Shown one piece after another: positions 1 to 7,299 of a stretch of 64,000 bases of DNA. The notes beneath the pieces were generated by a model. That model was not told where the DNA came from, searched no databases, and saw only the letters and a list, made by a program, of their open reading frames with translations. Source of the DNA: Gammaproteobacteria bacterium 50_400_T64 (GTDB lineage: Bacteria > Pseudomonadota > Gammaproteobacteria > Pseudomonadales > Porticoccaceae); NCBI GenBank assembly GCA_002162755.1, contig MAAS01000013.1, positions 62,001 to 126,000 on the forward strand, in the 5' to 3' direction. How positions within the stretch are numbered: position 1 is the stretch's first letter; each line of letters begins with the position of its first letter. Both the position numbers and the translations under genes were made by a program.

Positions 1-2040
1 GGCGTAACCGGCGAATTTTCCTGAGTAAGAGCTAGCGCTGGTGATATCGACATTGGCCAAATCCAGTTTGATTTCGCTGAAGGCCTGGGGTGAGCTCAGC
101 TGGCTGGCAGCAGTGATTTTCGCGGTGCCGTGTTGATCGATTTTGCCGTCTAGCACCAGTTGAGTTGGCGTACTTGAGATGGTTGATATATCGACCGCCT
201 GCCCGTGGAGGCTGTGAATTTGGGTGGCGAAATTAAGGGGCAGGTTGAAATCTTTGTAGTCCATGCTGCCATCAATCAGCTTAAATTTAGCGATAGTGAT
301 GGGGACGCTGCTTGCTTCTGTATTTTGACTGTCATCAGACTTAGCGGGTTGTTCGGTAGCTGGCACCAACATGCGAAAGAGTCGGGTTTCGCCATTTTCG
401 AAGACAATCGCATCAAAATAGGGTTTGGTAAGCTCAATGTTGGCAATGTTCAGGCTAGCCGGTTCAAGCTGTAAATGCAGGTCGTCGATGGCGAGGTTCT
501 GCCAATTGATCCAGCTTTCCTGGTCGGCGAGGTCGAAGGTGTCGAGTTGTTTGATAGCGATGTCACCGCGCAGTGATAGAGACTGGCTGTTGCTAGTTTG
601 ATAGTCGAGCTGCAGGTCGGCGTCGACCTTACCTTTGGTGAGATTGAGCTGAATGGTGTCATGCAGATAGCTGTTAATCGGTGGCAGTGGTACTTCTTGC
701 AGCTTAATCGCTAGTGCGGCCATCGGGGGCATGGCACCCACTTTACCGCTGACAAGCGTTTTCCCCGTGGCATTAATTTTAAGTTCAGCCTGCAGGTCAA
801 ACTTGGCATCCTGCTCAAGGGTGAAGGGTTTTAGTGTTAGTTCGACGATTTCAGCTTTCTGTGGGGCGGGCTCGCGCAGGGAGCGGTCGTCAAAGCTGAG
901 CAGCAGCTCTTTTAACTGTATTTGTTCAAGGCGAAGCTGCAGGGGATTCGTTGCTGCTGGTTCGTTCGCGGGGGCAGTATTTGTACTTGCCGGGGTATCC
1001 GTACTTTTAATCAGTTGGCTGTAATTAAACACCTTATCGCGGGTCAACCAGCTGTTGGCGAAGCCATTGTCGACGACGAGTGATTCGGCAATCATCTGCT
1101 GTTCTGGCCAGGTGAAGCTGGCGTTGTTAAGGCTAATACGGCTCAGCTTGAGCAGGGGTTCGACGGGCGCAAGGGTATCGAGCTGCAATTGCTCTACGGC
1201 AATATTTATATTGTTCGCCTGCAGCGCCAGGCTTTGTGCGGGGCCGCTGTTATCCAGTGAAAAGTCGCTGCTGATGGAGAGTGTGCCTGCGTTCACGGTA
1301 AACAGCAGTAGCTCTCGCAAGTAATCGCCGCCACGGTTTAAAGCAATATTATCCAGCGTAATACGCCCGGCAACGGCGAGGGGTTCGAGTTGCAGCTTGC
1401 CGGTAAAGGCCAGTGTTTCTGTGTCGCTGAATTGGGCCGCAAAGTGGTAGTTGCCACCATCCTCCGGCAAAGTGCTGAAACGAGCCAGACCGAAATTAAG
1501 GGGGCTTAAGTCGATATTAAAAGGTTCGGCCCGGTTTAATTGGCTGTAATGCACGTGCCCCTGATGAATGGCGATATTTTGCAGAATAAGGCGCGGCAGA
1601 GCTGTTGATTCATTGTCATCGACCGCGGTATCGGTTTTGTCACTGGCAGGGGGTATAAGACGGTTCAGGTTGAGTTCGCCAGCGTTGTCTATTTCGGCAT
1701 TAATGTCCATGCCGGTCAGACTAATTTCGCTGAATTGCCAGGCCCGTTTAAAAATACCAAAGGTATCAAAGTCGATGACAAATTCATCGAACCCGAGTAA
1801 AGGGGCTTGCTCGGGAGTTGTCAGTTGTAAATTTTGTAAACGTAGGCGTAATAAAAAGGGGTTAAATTCCACCTGTTCAAGACTGGCCTTTTGTTGCAAT
1901 GTGCCGTCGACGAACTTAATGAGCTGGGTTTTTAAGACATACGGTATGAGTAAAAAACCGCAGAGGGTGTAGCTGAGAAAGCCGATAAGTAGCCACAGCC
2001 GATAGCTTTTCAGGGGTTTGTCGCCAAAAAAATGTCGCAT
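1..2040 (-). CDS. AsmA-like DUF748 protein, C-terminal part beyond left edge
   Basis: An uninterrupted minus-strand frame runs from an ATG at 2040 to the left edge, giving about 680 residues without a stop. The N-terminus has a short basic stretch and then one hydrophobic segment (residues about 13-32, LLIGFLSYTLCGFLLIPYVL), followed by long beta-rich, low-complexity-like sequence with many 'LxLxxLxL' strands. The last visible residues (YSGKFAGYA) resemble the repeated 'GKYLGY' element of DUF748/AsmA-type proteins. Members of this superfamily are anchored in the inner membrane and project into the periplasm; several bridge to the outer membrane in lipid transport, but no specific substrate can be named here. 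AAGGA lies 5 bases before the 2040 ATG; a second ATG at 2043 is too close to it. The gene follows recG by 55 bases on the same strand. Confidence 0.8.
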   Translation of the reverse strand, partial: MRHFFGDKPLKSYRLWLLIGFLSYTLCGFLLIPYVLKTQLIKFVDGTLQQKASLEQVEFNPFLLRLRLQNLQLTTPEQAPLLGFDEFVIDFDTFGIFKRAWQFSEISLTGMDINAEIDNAGELNLNRLIPPASDKTDTAVDDNESTALPRLILQNIAIHQGHVHYSQLNRAEPFNIDLSPLNFGLARFSTLPEDGGNYHFAAQFSDTETLAFTGKLQLEPLAVAGRITLDNIALNRGGDYLRELLLFTVNAGTLSISSDFSLDNSGPAQSLALQANNINIAVEQLQLDTLAPVEPLLKLSRISLNNASFTWPEQQMIAESLVVDNGFANSWLTRDKVFNYSQLIKSTDTPASTNTAPANEPAATNPLQLRLEQIQLKELLLSFDDRSLREPAPQKAEIVELTLKPFTLEQDAKFDLQAELKINATGKTLVSGKVGAMPPMAALAIKLQEVPLPPINSYLHDTIQLNLTKGKVDADLQLDYQTSNSQSLSLRGDIAIKQLDTFDLADQESWINWQNLAIDDLHLQLEPASLNIANIELTKPYFDAIVFENGETRLFRMLVPATEQPAKSDDSQNTEASSVPITIAKFKLIDGSMDYKDFNLPLNFATQIHSLHGQAVDISTISSTPTQLVLDGKIDQHGTAKITAASQLSSPQAFSEIKLDLANVDITSASSYSGKFAGYA

Positions 2041-2095
2041 CATTGTCCTTAATTTTAAGTTGGAACCCGCTTTTTTCAGGTATCAAATAGTCGTC

Positions 2096-4174
2096 TTAGA
2101 CCTGGCCGTAACTCTCTCGGTCACCCAGCCAGCGGCGAATCAGGGGTGTCACCAATTCGGGATGGTGGAGCATGATCTCTTGTGCCCGGTCTTTCACATC
2201 ATCGAGCAAATGGGCATCGCGCTGTAAGTCGGCGATACGCAAATCCACATCGCCAGTTTGCCGGGTGCCGAGCACCTCGCCGGGGCCGCGTAACTCCAGG
2301 TCTTTTTCGGCGATCATAAAGCCATCATTGGTCTGGCGCATAATGGTAATACGCTCTTTGGCCTGGCGCGACAGTGGTGTGCTGTACAGTAGTACACAGT
2401 GGCTGGCGACACTGCCTCGCCCTACTCGCCCGCGTAACTGGTGTAATTGGGCGAGGCCCAGGCGCTCGGGGTTTTCGATCACCATCAGGCTGGCATTGGG
2501 CACATCGACACCCACCTCAATAACGGTGGTGGCCACTAGAAGTTTGAGTTTGCCGGCTTTGAAATCATTCATCACGCTGGCTTTTTGTGCAGCTTTCATG
2601 CGCCCGTGAACCAGGCCAATACTGAGTTCGGGCAGCAGCAAGGCTAGCTCTTCCGCGGTGACTTCGGCAGCCTGCGCTTCGAGGTGTTCAGACTCCTCAA
2701 TTAGTGTGCAGACCCAGTAAGCCTGTTGGCCCGCCTGGCAGGCCTCACGAATACGCGCCACCACCTCTAAACGACGTTGGTCGGCGATGGCCACGGTATT
2801 GACCGGACTGCGGCCGGGGGGCAGTTCGTCGATCACCGAGACATCGAGGTCGGCATAGGCACTCATGGCCAGCGTGCGGGGGATGGGGGTGGCGGTCATT
2901 ATTAGTTGATGGGTGGTCAAACTATCGCTTCGGCCTTTCTCGCGTAATGCCAGCCGCTGATGAACGCCAAAGCGGTGTTGCTCGTCGATAATGGTCAGGC
3001 CGAGATTGTGGAATTCGACCTGATCCTGAAACAGGGCGTGGGTGCCTACCACGAGTTGGGCGCTGCCATCGGCAATGCCACTGAGCTGATAAGCCCGCGC
3101 CTTGCCCTTCAGTTTGCCGCTGAGCCAGGCAACGCGAATATCCAGCGGCGCAAACCAGGCTTCAAAATTTTGCCGGTGTTGCTCGGCGAGAATTTCCGTC
3201 GGCGCCATAATGGCGGCCTGATAACCACTGGCAATAGCGCGCAATGCGGCAAGAGCGGCGACCACAGTTTTGCCTGAGCCAACATCGCCCTGCAAGAGGC
3301 GCAACATGGGCACGGGCTGGCTGATATCGGTGGCGATTTCGTCGCTAACCCGTTGTTGAGCAGCAGTCAGGGCAAAGGGTAGTACCTTGAGAAATTGCGT
3401 GGTGAGTTGCTTGGCATTACCAAAAGCGGGCGCACCCTGCTGCCGAATGGTTTGGCGCAGGCGCTGCATGCTCAAGTGGTGGGCGAGTAATTCCTCAAAG
3501 GCGAGGCGCTGCTGGGCGGGGTGCTCGCCCTTGGCCAATTGCTCGACCGGCGCATTGGCGGGAGGGCGGTGCAGAAAGCGCAGGGCATCGACCAGGCTAC
3601 TTTGCTGGGTCTCATTGGCCTGTGTCTGGGGTAGTAGCTCACTGAGATTATCGTTGTTCAACATCGCCAGCGTTTGCTCGGTAATAGTGCGCAAGCGGTG
3701 CTGGGTAATGCCATCACCCGCAGGATAAACCGGGGTCAGGTTCTGGGCCAGTGGCTCGGGTTGCTTGCCATCGAGTATCTGGTATTCGGGATGATAGAGC
3801 TCAAGCCCGGCACTGCCACGGCGTACCTCGCCATAGCAACGCATCGTCGTACCGACCACCATGGTGTGGCGCTGGGCGGCGGCAAAATGGAAAAAACGCA
3901 GGGTGATAAGCCCGGTGTTGTCCTGCACTTTACAAATCAGACTGCGGCGGCGACCCATAACAATATTACTGCCGCGTATTTCGCCCTCTATCACCGCTTC
4001 GGTATTGGGCTGCAGACTACCAATGGGGCTAATGCGAGTGCGATCCATATAGCGCAGCGGCAGATGAAAGAGAATATCTTGAAGTGTCGAAATTCCGAGC
4101 CGGGCTAGCTTATCGCGCATTTGCGTGCCGATGCCGCGCAGCTGGGTAACAGGAGTTTGGTCGAATGCCGTCAT
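2096..4174 (-). CDS. recG: ATP-dependent DNA helicase RecG
   Basis: RecG is a monomeric SF2 helicase that regresses stalled replication forks and branch-migrates Holliday junctions. The protein has an N-terminal wedge/OB-fold part (about residues 55-150), then Walker A in LLQGDVGSGKT (around residue 297), the DEQH box in IIDEQHRFGV, and C-terminal motifs IV-VI with HGRMK, TTVIEVGVDVPNA and QLRGRVGRG. Its 692 residues match the usual length of about 690. An in-frame GTG at 4180 gives two extra residues, but MTAFDQTPVTQL matches the typical family start, so ATG 4174 is preferred; neither has a strong ribosome site. The DUF748 gene downstream is likely co-transcribed. Confidence 0.97.
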   Translation of the reverse strand: MTAFDQTPVTQLRGIGTQMRDKLARLGISTLQDILFHLPLRYMDRTRISPIGSLQPNTEAVIEGEIRGSNIVMGRRRSLICKVQDNTGLITLRFFHFAAAQRHTMVVGTTMRCYGEVRRGSAGLELYHPEYQILDGKQPEPLAQNLTPVYPAGDGITQHRLRTITEQTLAMLNNDNLSELLPQTQANETQQSSLVDALRFLHRPPANAPVEQLAKGEHPAQQRLAFEELLAHHLSMQRLRQTIRQQGAPAFGNAKQLTTQFLKVLPFALTAAQQRVSDEIATDISQPVPMLRLLQGDVGSGKTVVAALAALRAIASGYQAAIMAPTEILAEQHRQNFEAWFAPLDIRVAWLSGKLKGKARAYQLSGIADGSAQLVVGTHALFQDQVEFHNLGLTIIDEQHRFGVHQRLALREKGRSDSLTTHQLIMTATPIPRTLAMSAYADLDVSVIDELPPGRSPVNTVAIADQRRLEVVARIREACQAGQQAYWVCTLIEESEHLEAQAAEVTAEELALLLPELSIGLVHGRMKAAQKASVMNDFKAGKLKLLVATTVIEVGVDVPNASLMVIENPERLGLAQLHQLRGRVGRGSVASHCVLLYSTPLSRQAKERITIMRQTNDGFMIAEKDLELRGPGEVLGTRQTGDVDLRIADLQRDAHLLDDVKDRAQEIMLHHPELVTPLIRRWLGDRESYGQV

Positions 4175-4358
4175 AGGCACTAGTGTATGGCTTAAGGTGG
4201 CAGGGGCATAGAGTGAAATTTGAGGGAGGGGGGCTTTATAGAAATTGGCTGTTCATTCGAGGAAGACAGTCTATGCTTTAGGGGCAAAATGGAGAACTAC
4301 TGAGCTGATAGCTAACAGTAGCTAATAGTAGTTATAAAAATAAAATAAGAGATTAAAT

Positions 4359-4760
4359 ATGCCGAAATCAATTGAAGTACGGGAATATATGCGTACGCCG
4401 CGCACCGTAAAACATAGCGCCACCGTGTCAGAGGCGGCACAGGTCATTATAGAAAACCGGGTCTCGGGTATCGTAGTGGTTGACGACGACGGGCAGTTGG
4501 TGGGCATGTTGTCAGAGTTAGATTGTATGCAGGCTATCGTGAGTACCGTTTATAACGGCGGGACACCCGGTGCAGAGAAAGTGAAAGACGTGATGACAAA
4601 AGATGTCGCTGTTAATCGCCCCAGTGAAGACATTATTACCGTGGCGGCTGAAATGCTTAAGCACAAACATCGACGGCGGCCTATTGTTGATAATGGCAAG
4701 CTGGTTGGGCAGATCAGCTGCCGCCAATTATTGCGGGCGATTAAAGATTTTGGTGGGTGA
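4359..4760 (+). CDS. Two-CBS-domain protein
   Basis: A 133-residue protein made almost only of a Bateman pair of CBS domains: the first at about residues 8-65 (VREYMRTPRTV ... GMLSELD), the second at about 75-130 (VKDVMTKDVAVNRP ... LVGQISCRQLLRAI). CBS pairs usually bind adenine nucleotides and regulate an attached or partner enzyme; here there is no effector domain, so the partner is unknown. The arginine-rich KHKHRRRPIVD stretch in domain two could sit at a nucleotide or nucleic-acid surface (inference). It stands alone between leftward recG and the leftward membrane protein. An imperfect 10-base direct repeat (TAGCTAACAG/TAGCTAATAG, 4309-4328) lies just upstream. Confidence 0.9.
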   Translation: MPKSIEVREYMRTPRTVKHSATVSEAAQVIIENRVSGIVVVDDDGQLVGMLSELDCMQAIVSTVYNGGTPGAEKVKDVMTKDVAVNRPSEDIITVAAEMLKHKHRRRPIVDNGKLVGQISCRQLLRAIKDFGG

Positions 4761-4810
4761 CTTTGATGGATGATAAAGGGGGAGGTCTTTGTTAAACCGT
4801 AAACAGAAGA

Positions 4811-6265
4811 CTATTTTTCGATGACTTTAAGATCAAGCCGCTGAGCGAGAGCTTCTGCGGTTTTTTCTATTTGCTGGCGACTAAATCTATCGCCTATGCA
4901 CAGGGCTTCGCCATTCTTAAGCTGTAAACCAAGGTTAAAAAACTGATAGTGCTTCTTGCCGACATTCATAGAGCCTCGGCTCTCGGTGGTGACTGCTGCT
5001 ATTTCATCATAATTAAGGGTTACGACTTTGCCGCCGAATAAAGTCTTGTAGCGAAGTTCAAGTATGGGTTTGGCAAGGCGAAGGTAATGGCGGCGAAAGT
5101 AGCCGTGAATAGAGAAATAAAATATGGCAAAGCCAATGCTGCCAAAGATTGCGCCAAAGCCGATCAGCGAGGTTTCATTTTTCTCGTAGCCAATAAAGTA
5201 GGCCAGGCCGATACCGATAGCTGAAAATACCAGACCAACAAAAGCCCCTGCGCCAACGCCTATACTTTTGTATTCCCCTTTGATGGTCTGTTCATGTTCT
5301 GAATCTAAGGCAAGAGCATCATCAGAATCTGCTGAATCATTGTTTAGTGGTTTGGTGTTTAGACGAAAACTGGAACTGGCTTTGGCAGCCGTTGGAAACA
5401 CCGGTAAATCAATTTGGCGCTCGAGGTCAACACCTGGAATCTCTGCACTAACGCGTAGTTTCCATGCATGGTAGCTACTTGCAGTGGGACTTGACTGTGG
5501 CAAGTCGGAAGGCACTTCAAACAGAAATTGGACAGTAGTGGAGCGGCTACTTTGCAGGGGTTCGAACAGGCCTTCGTGCTGCCAGACAATATGTTGGCTA
5601 GAGTTTTTGCCACTACTATAGTGTCGCACGCAGTCGAGAGACACTTTAACGGGGGTGCCTGCTGGCAGCGGTGTCGATAAATGAACGGTGCCAGCCACAT
5701 CACCACCGATGGCACCGGGGTAGGGTTCGAGAGTTACTTTCATTTGACCAAAGCGTCGCCAGTCCAGGGTTTTATGGATGGCCGCCCCAATAAGGAATAA
5801 ACCGACAAGGGGGAAGAGCAAGACCAACCAAATGAGTTGATTGCCTTTGCCAAGCTCATCAGAAAAGGCAAATAGCGCAGGTGTGCTAATAAGATTCCAG
5901 AAAATGGCAAAGCCCCAGATAAGGCCGCCGCTTAAGATGAAGCTATCTTTTATAGTCGCAGACGCCCACTTTTTTTGTCCCAGCCAGGGGCTATCACCGT
6001 TGAGTAACGCTACATCGTTACTGGGTTTTTTAAGGCCAGAATACACAAGGCCGCCGCCGAAAAGACTAAATAGAAAGCCAACAATGCCCGCTGCGACGAT
6101 GGATTCGAATTCATCGCCGCTAAGGTTTTTCGCTGAAAGTAGACGGGGCAAGTTGGGGATAGCCTTAAAAAATAATAGGCCAAGTCCCGGCAAGAAAAAG
6201 AACGCACCAAAAATGGTAAAGAAAATACGAGAATTGCGTTGTTTTTGTTGATGGCTGACGCGCAT
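4811..6265 (-). CDS. Membrane protein with arrestin-like central domain
   Basis: Not recognised as a named family. The protein has hydrophobic segments at about residues 14-35, 57-77, 108-130 and 142-162, a soluble block at about 170-300, and two more hydrophobic segments near 330-385 before a PH-like C-terminal stretch (YKTLFGGKVVTLNYDEI). The soluble block has the rhythm of an arrestin/Spo0M/Vps26-like beta sandwich: GGDVAGTVHLSTPLPAG, VSLDCVRHYSSG, VQFLFEVPSDLPQSSP, WKLRVSAEIPGVDLE, then DLPVF. The start is ATG 6265, with AGGTG six bases upstream; the longer frame from GTG 6274 would place that ribosome site inside the gene. Function unknown; the fold call is by eye. Confidence 0.75.
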   Translation of the reverse strand: MRVSHQQKQRNSRIFFTIFGAFFFLPGLGLLFFKAIPNLPRLLSAKNLSGDEFESIVAAGIVGFLFSLFGGGLVYSGLKKPSNDVALLNGDSPWLGQKKWASATIKDSFILSGGLIWGFAIFWNLISTPALFAFSDELGKGNQLIWLVLLFPLVGLFLIGAAIHKTLDWRRFGQMKVTLEPYPGAIGGDVAGTVHLSTPLPAGTPVKVSLDCVRHYSSGKNSSQHIVWQHEGLFEPLQSSRSTTVQFLFEVPSDLPQSSPTASSYHAWKLRVSAEIPGVDLERQIDLPVFPTAAKASSSFRLNTKPLNNDSADSDDALALDSEHEQTIKGEYKSIGVGAGAFVGLVFSAIGIGLAYFIGYEKNETSLIGFGAIFGSIGFAIFYFSIHGYFRRHYLRLAKPILELRYKTLFGGKVVTLNYDEIAAVTTESRGSMNVGKKHYQFFNLGLQLKNGEALCIGDRFSRQQIEKTAEALAQRLDLKVIEK

Positions 6266-6613
6266 TGCAAACACCTGAGACTATTTAGCGGGCAACAGTA
6301 ACTTGTGTGCTTGTAATGTGGAGTGCCGTAAGTCGCAGAATGTTCGTTAGATGTAGGGTTTTAGAGTCTGTTGCGGGTCTTCGCAAGCGACTAACCACCC
6401 AGCATTCACTGTTCTGCCAGGCGAAGAAAAATGGTTTGTTCTGTTGTTGATAACTTTCTGGCATCATATTTATGGCGCTTATTTTCGACTTGTGAGTAAA
6501 TCGATAAGTTAATAATAGTGTCGATATTGATTGTGCTGATCGCGCCAATTACGGCATTTATAGAAGTAGTGTGGGAGATATGATTGTGTCGAAGACAAAA
6601 TTATTGGTATGTA
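6266..6613. other. Gap without a convincing gene
   Basis: This 348-base stretch separates two divergent genes and probably carries both promoters. An 87-codon leftward open frame (6285-6548) lacks a credible start, a ribosome site or recognisable protein sequence, so it is not called. No strong hairpin or repeat is visible. Confidence 0.5.
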
Positions 6614-6931
6614 ATGAAAGATAATATATTTGCATCAATACCCAAAAATTTGGACAGGGAATTAGTTGAAGTATTACTTGAGCATAATGACATCTGCATA
6701 GAGCGAATAATTTCAAAAGGGCATACGAGCCCGGCTTCAGGCTGGTACGATCAACCGAAGAATGAGTGGGTGATCGTACTGAAAGGCGAGGCCATTATTC
6801 GCTTTGAAAATGAAAGCGAAATTAGACTTGGTGCAGGCAGCTATATTGATATTGCCGCCCATAAAAAACACCGGGTAAGCTGGACAGACCCCGATGTTGA
6901 AACAATTTGGTTGGCAGTACACTACCTTTGA
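6614..6931 (+). CDS. Small cupin-fold protein
   Basis: A 105-residue single-domain cupin. The two cupin motifs are recognisable: motif 1 around TSPASGWYDQPKNEWVIVLKG and motif 2 around GSYIDIAAHKKHRVSWTDP, ending in the typical WLAVHYL strand. Motif 1 has only one obvious acidic ligand (E in NEWVIV) and no HxH, so metal binding is uncertain; motif 2 keeps a histidine pair (HKKH). Proteins of this size usually bind a small molecule or metal and often have unknown function. An upstream in-frame TTG at 6584 would add ten residues (CRRQNYWYV...) that are not cupin-like, so ATG 6614 is chosen. The next gene starts 42 bases later on the same strand. Confidence 0.85.
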   Translation: MKDNIFASIPKNLDRELVEVLLEHNDICIERIISKGHTSPASGWYDQPKNEWVIVLKGEAIIRFENESEIRLGAGSYIDIAAHKKHRVSWTDPDVETIWLAVHYL

Positions 6932-6973
6932 TAACGACAGCCCTCCTTAAAAAATAATGACTGGAAGATGCCT

Positions 6974-7210
6974 ATGAAAAAATTAAAGAACGAAAAAGAG
7001 CTGATTAAGAAAGCGATTGCTGAAGGCATTAAATACGGCGAGAGTCGTGGTGTGGTTGAATTCGAAGCGACGGACTCAGCGAATGAAAAGATCGAATATA
7101 TTTATCGGCTGTTGGTACACGATAAGGTAATTCAACCAATACCCGAAGCAACGATTTCGCAACAAACCATGCGTCATAAATTGGCGATATGGGCATCGAA
7201 GATAAAATAG
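6974..7210 (+). CDS. DUF5062-like small protein
   Basis: A 78-residue, mostly helical, lysine-rich protein beginning MKKLKNEKELIKKAI. The pattern KYGESRG...F followed by KIEYIYRLLVHDKVIQPIP resembles the small gammaproteobacterial DUF5062 family, whose function is unknown. ATG 6974 is preferred to ATG 6968 because GGAAG sits six bases before it but abuts the earlier ATG. It follows the cupin gene by 42 bases and may share its transcript. Confidence 0.75.
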   Translation: MKKLKNEKELIKKAIAEGIKYGESRGVVEFEATDSANEKIEYIYRLLVHDKVIQPIPEATISQQTMRHKLAIWASKIK

Positions 7211-7299
7211 TAACAGGTATTTTGTAAATGTTTTTTTGTGCCATCAATATGTCATAGCTATTTGATAGTTTTCACATACCCTCATTTCGGTCATGTGTT

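Noticed and set aside
5560-5585. tRNA T-loop-like GGTTCGA
   Set aside because: It lies inside the coding sequence of the membrane protein with no cloverleaf around it; other GGTTCGA copies are coding too.
6285-6548. 87-codon leftward frame in the gap upstream of the membrane protein
   Set aside because: No credible start or ribosome site, and composition unlike neighbouring genes.
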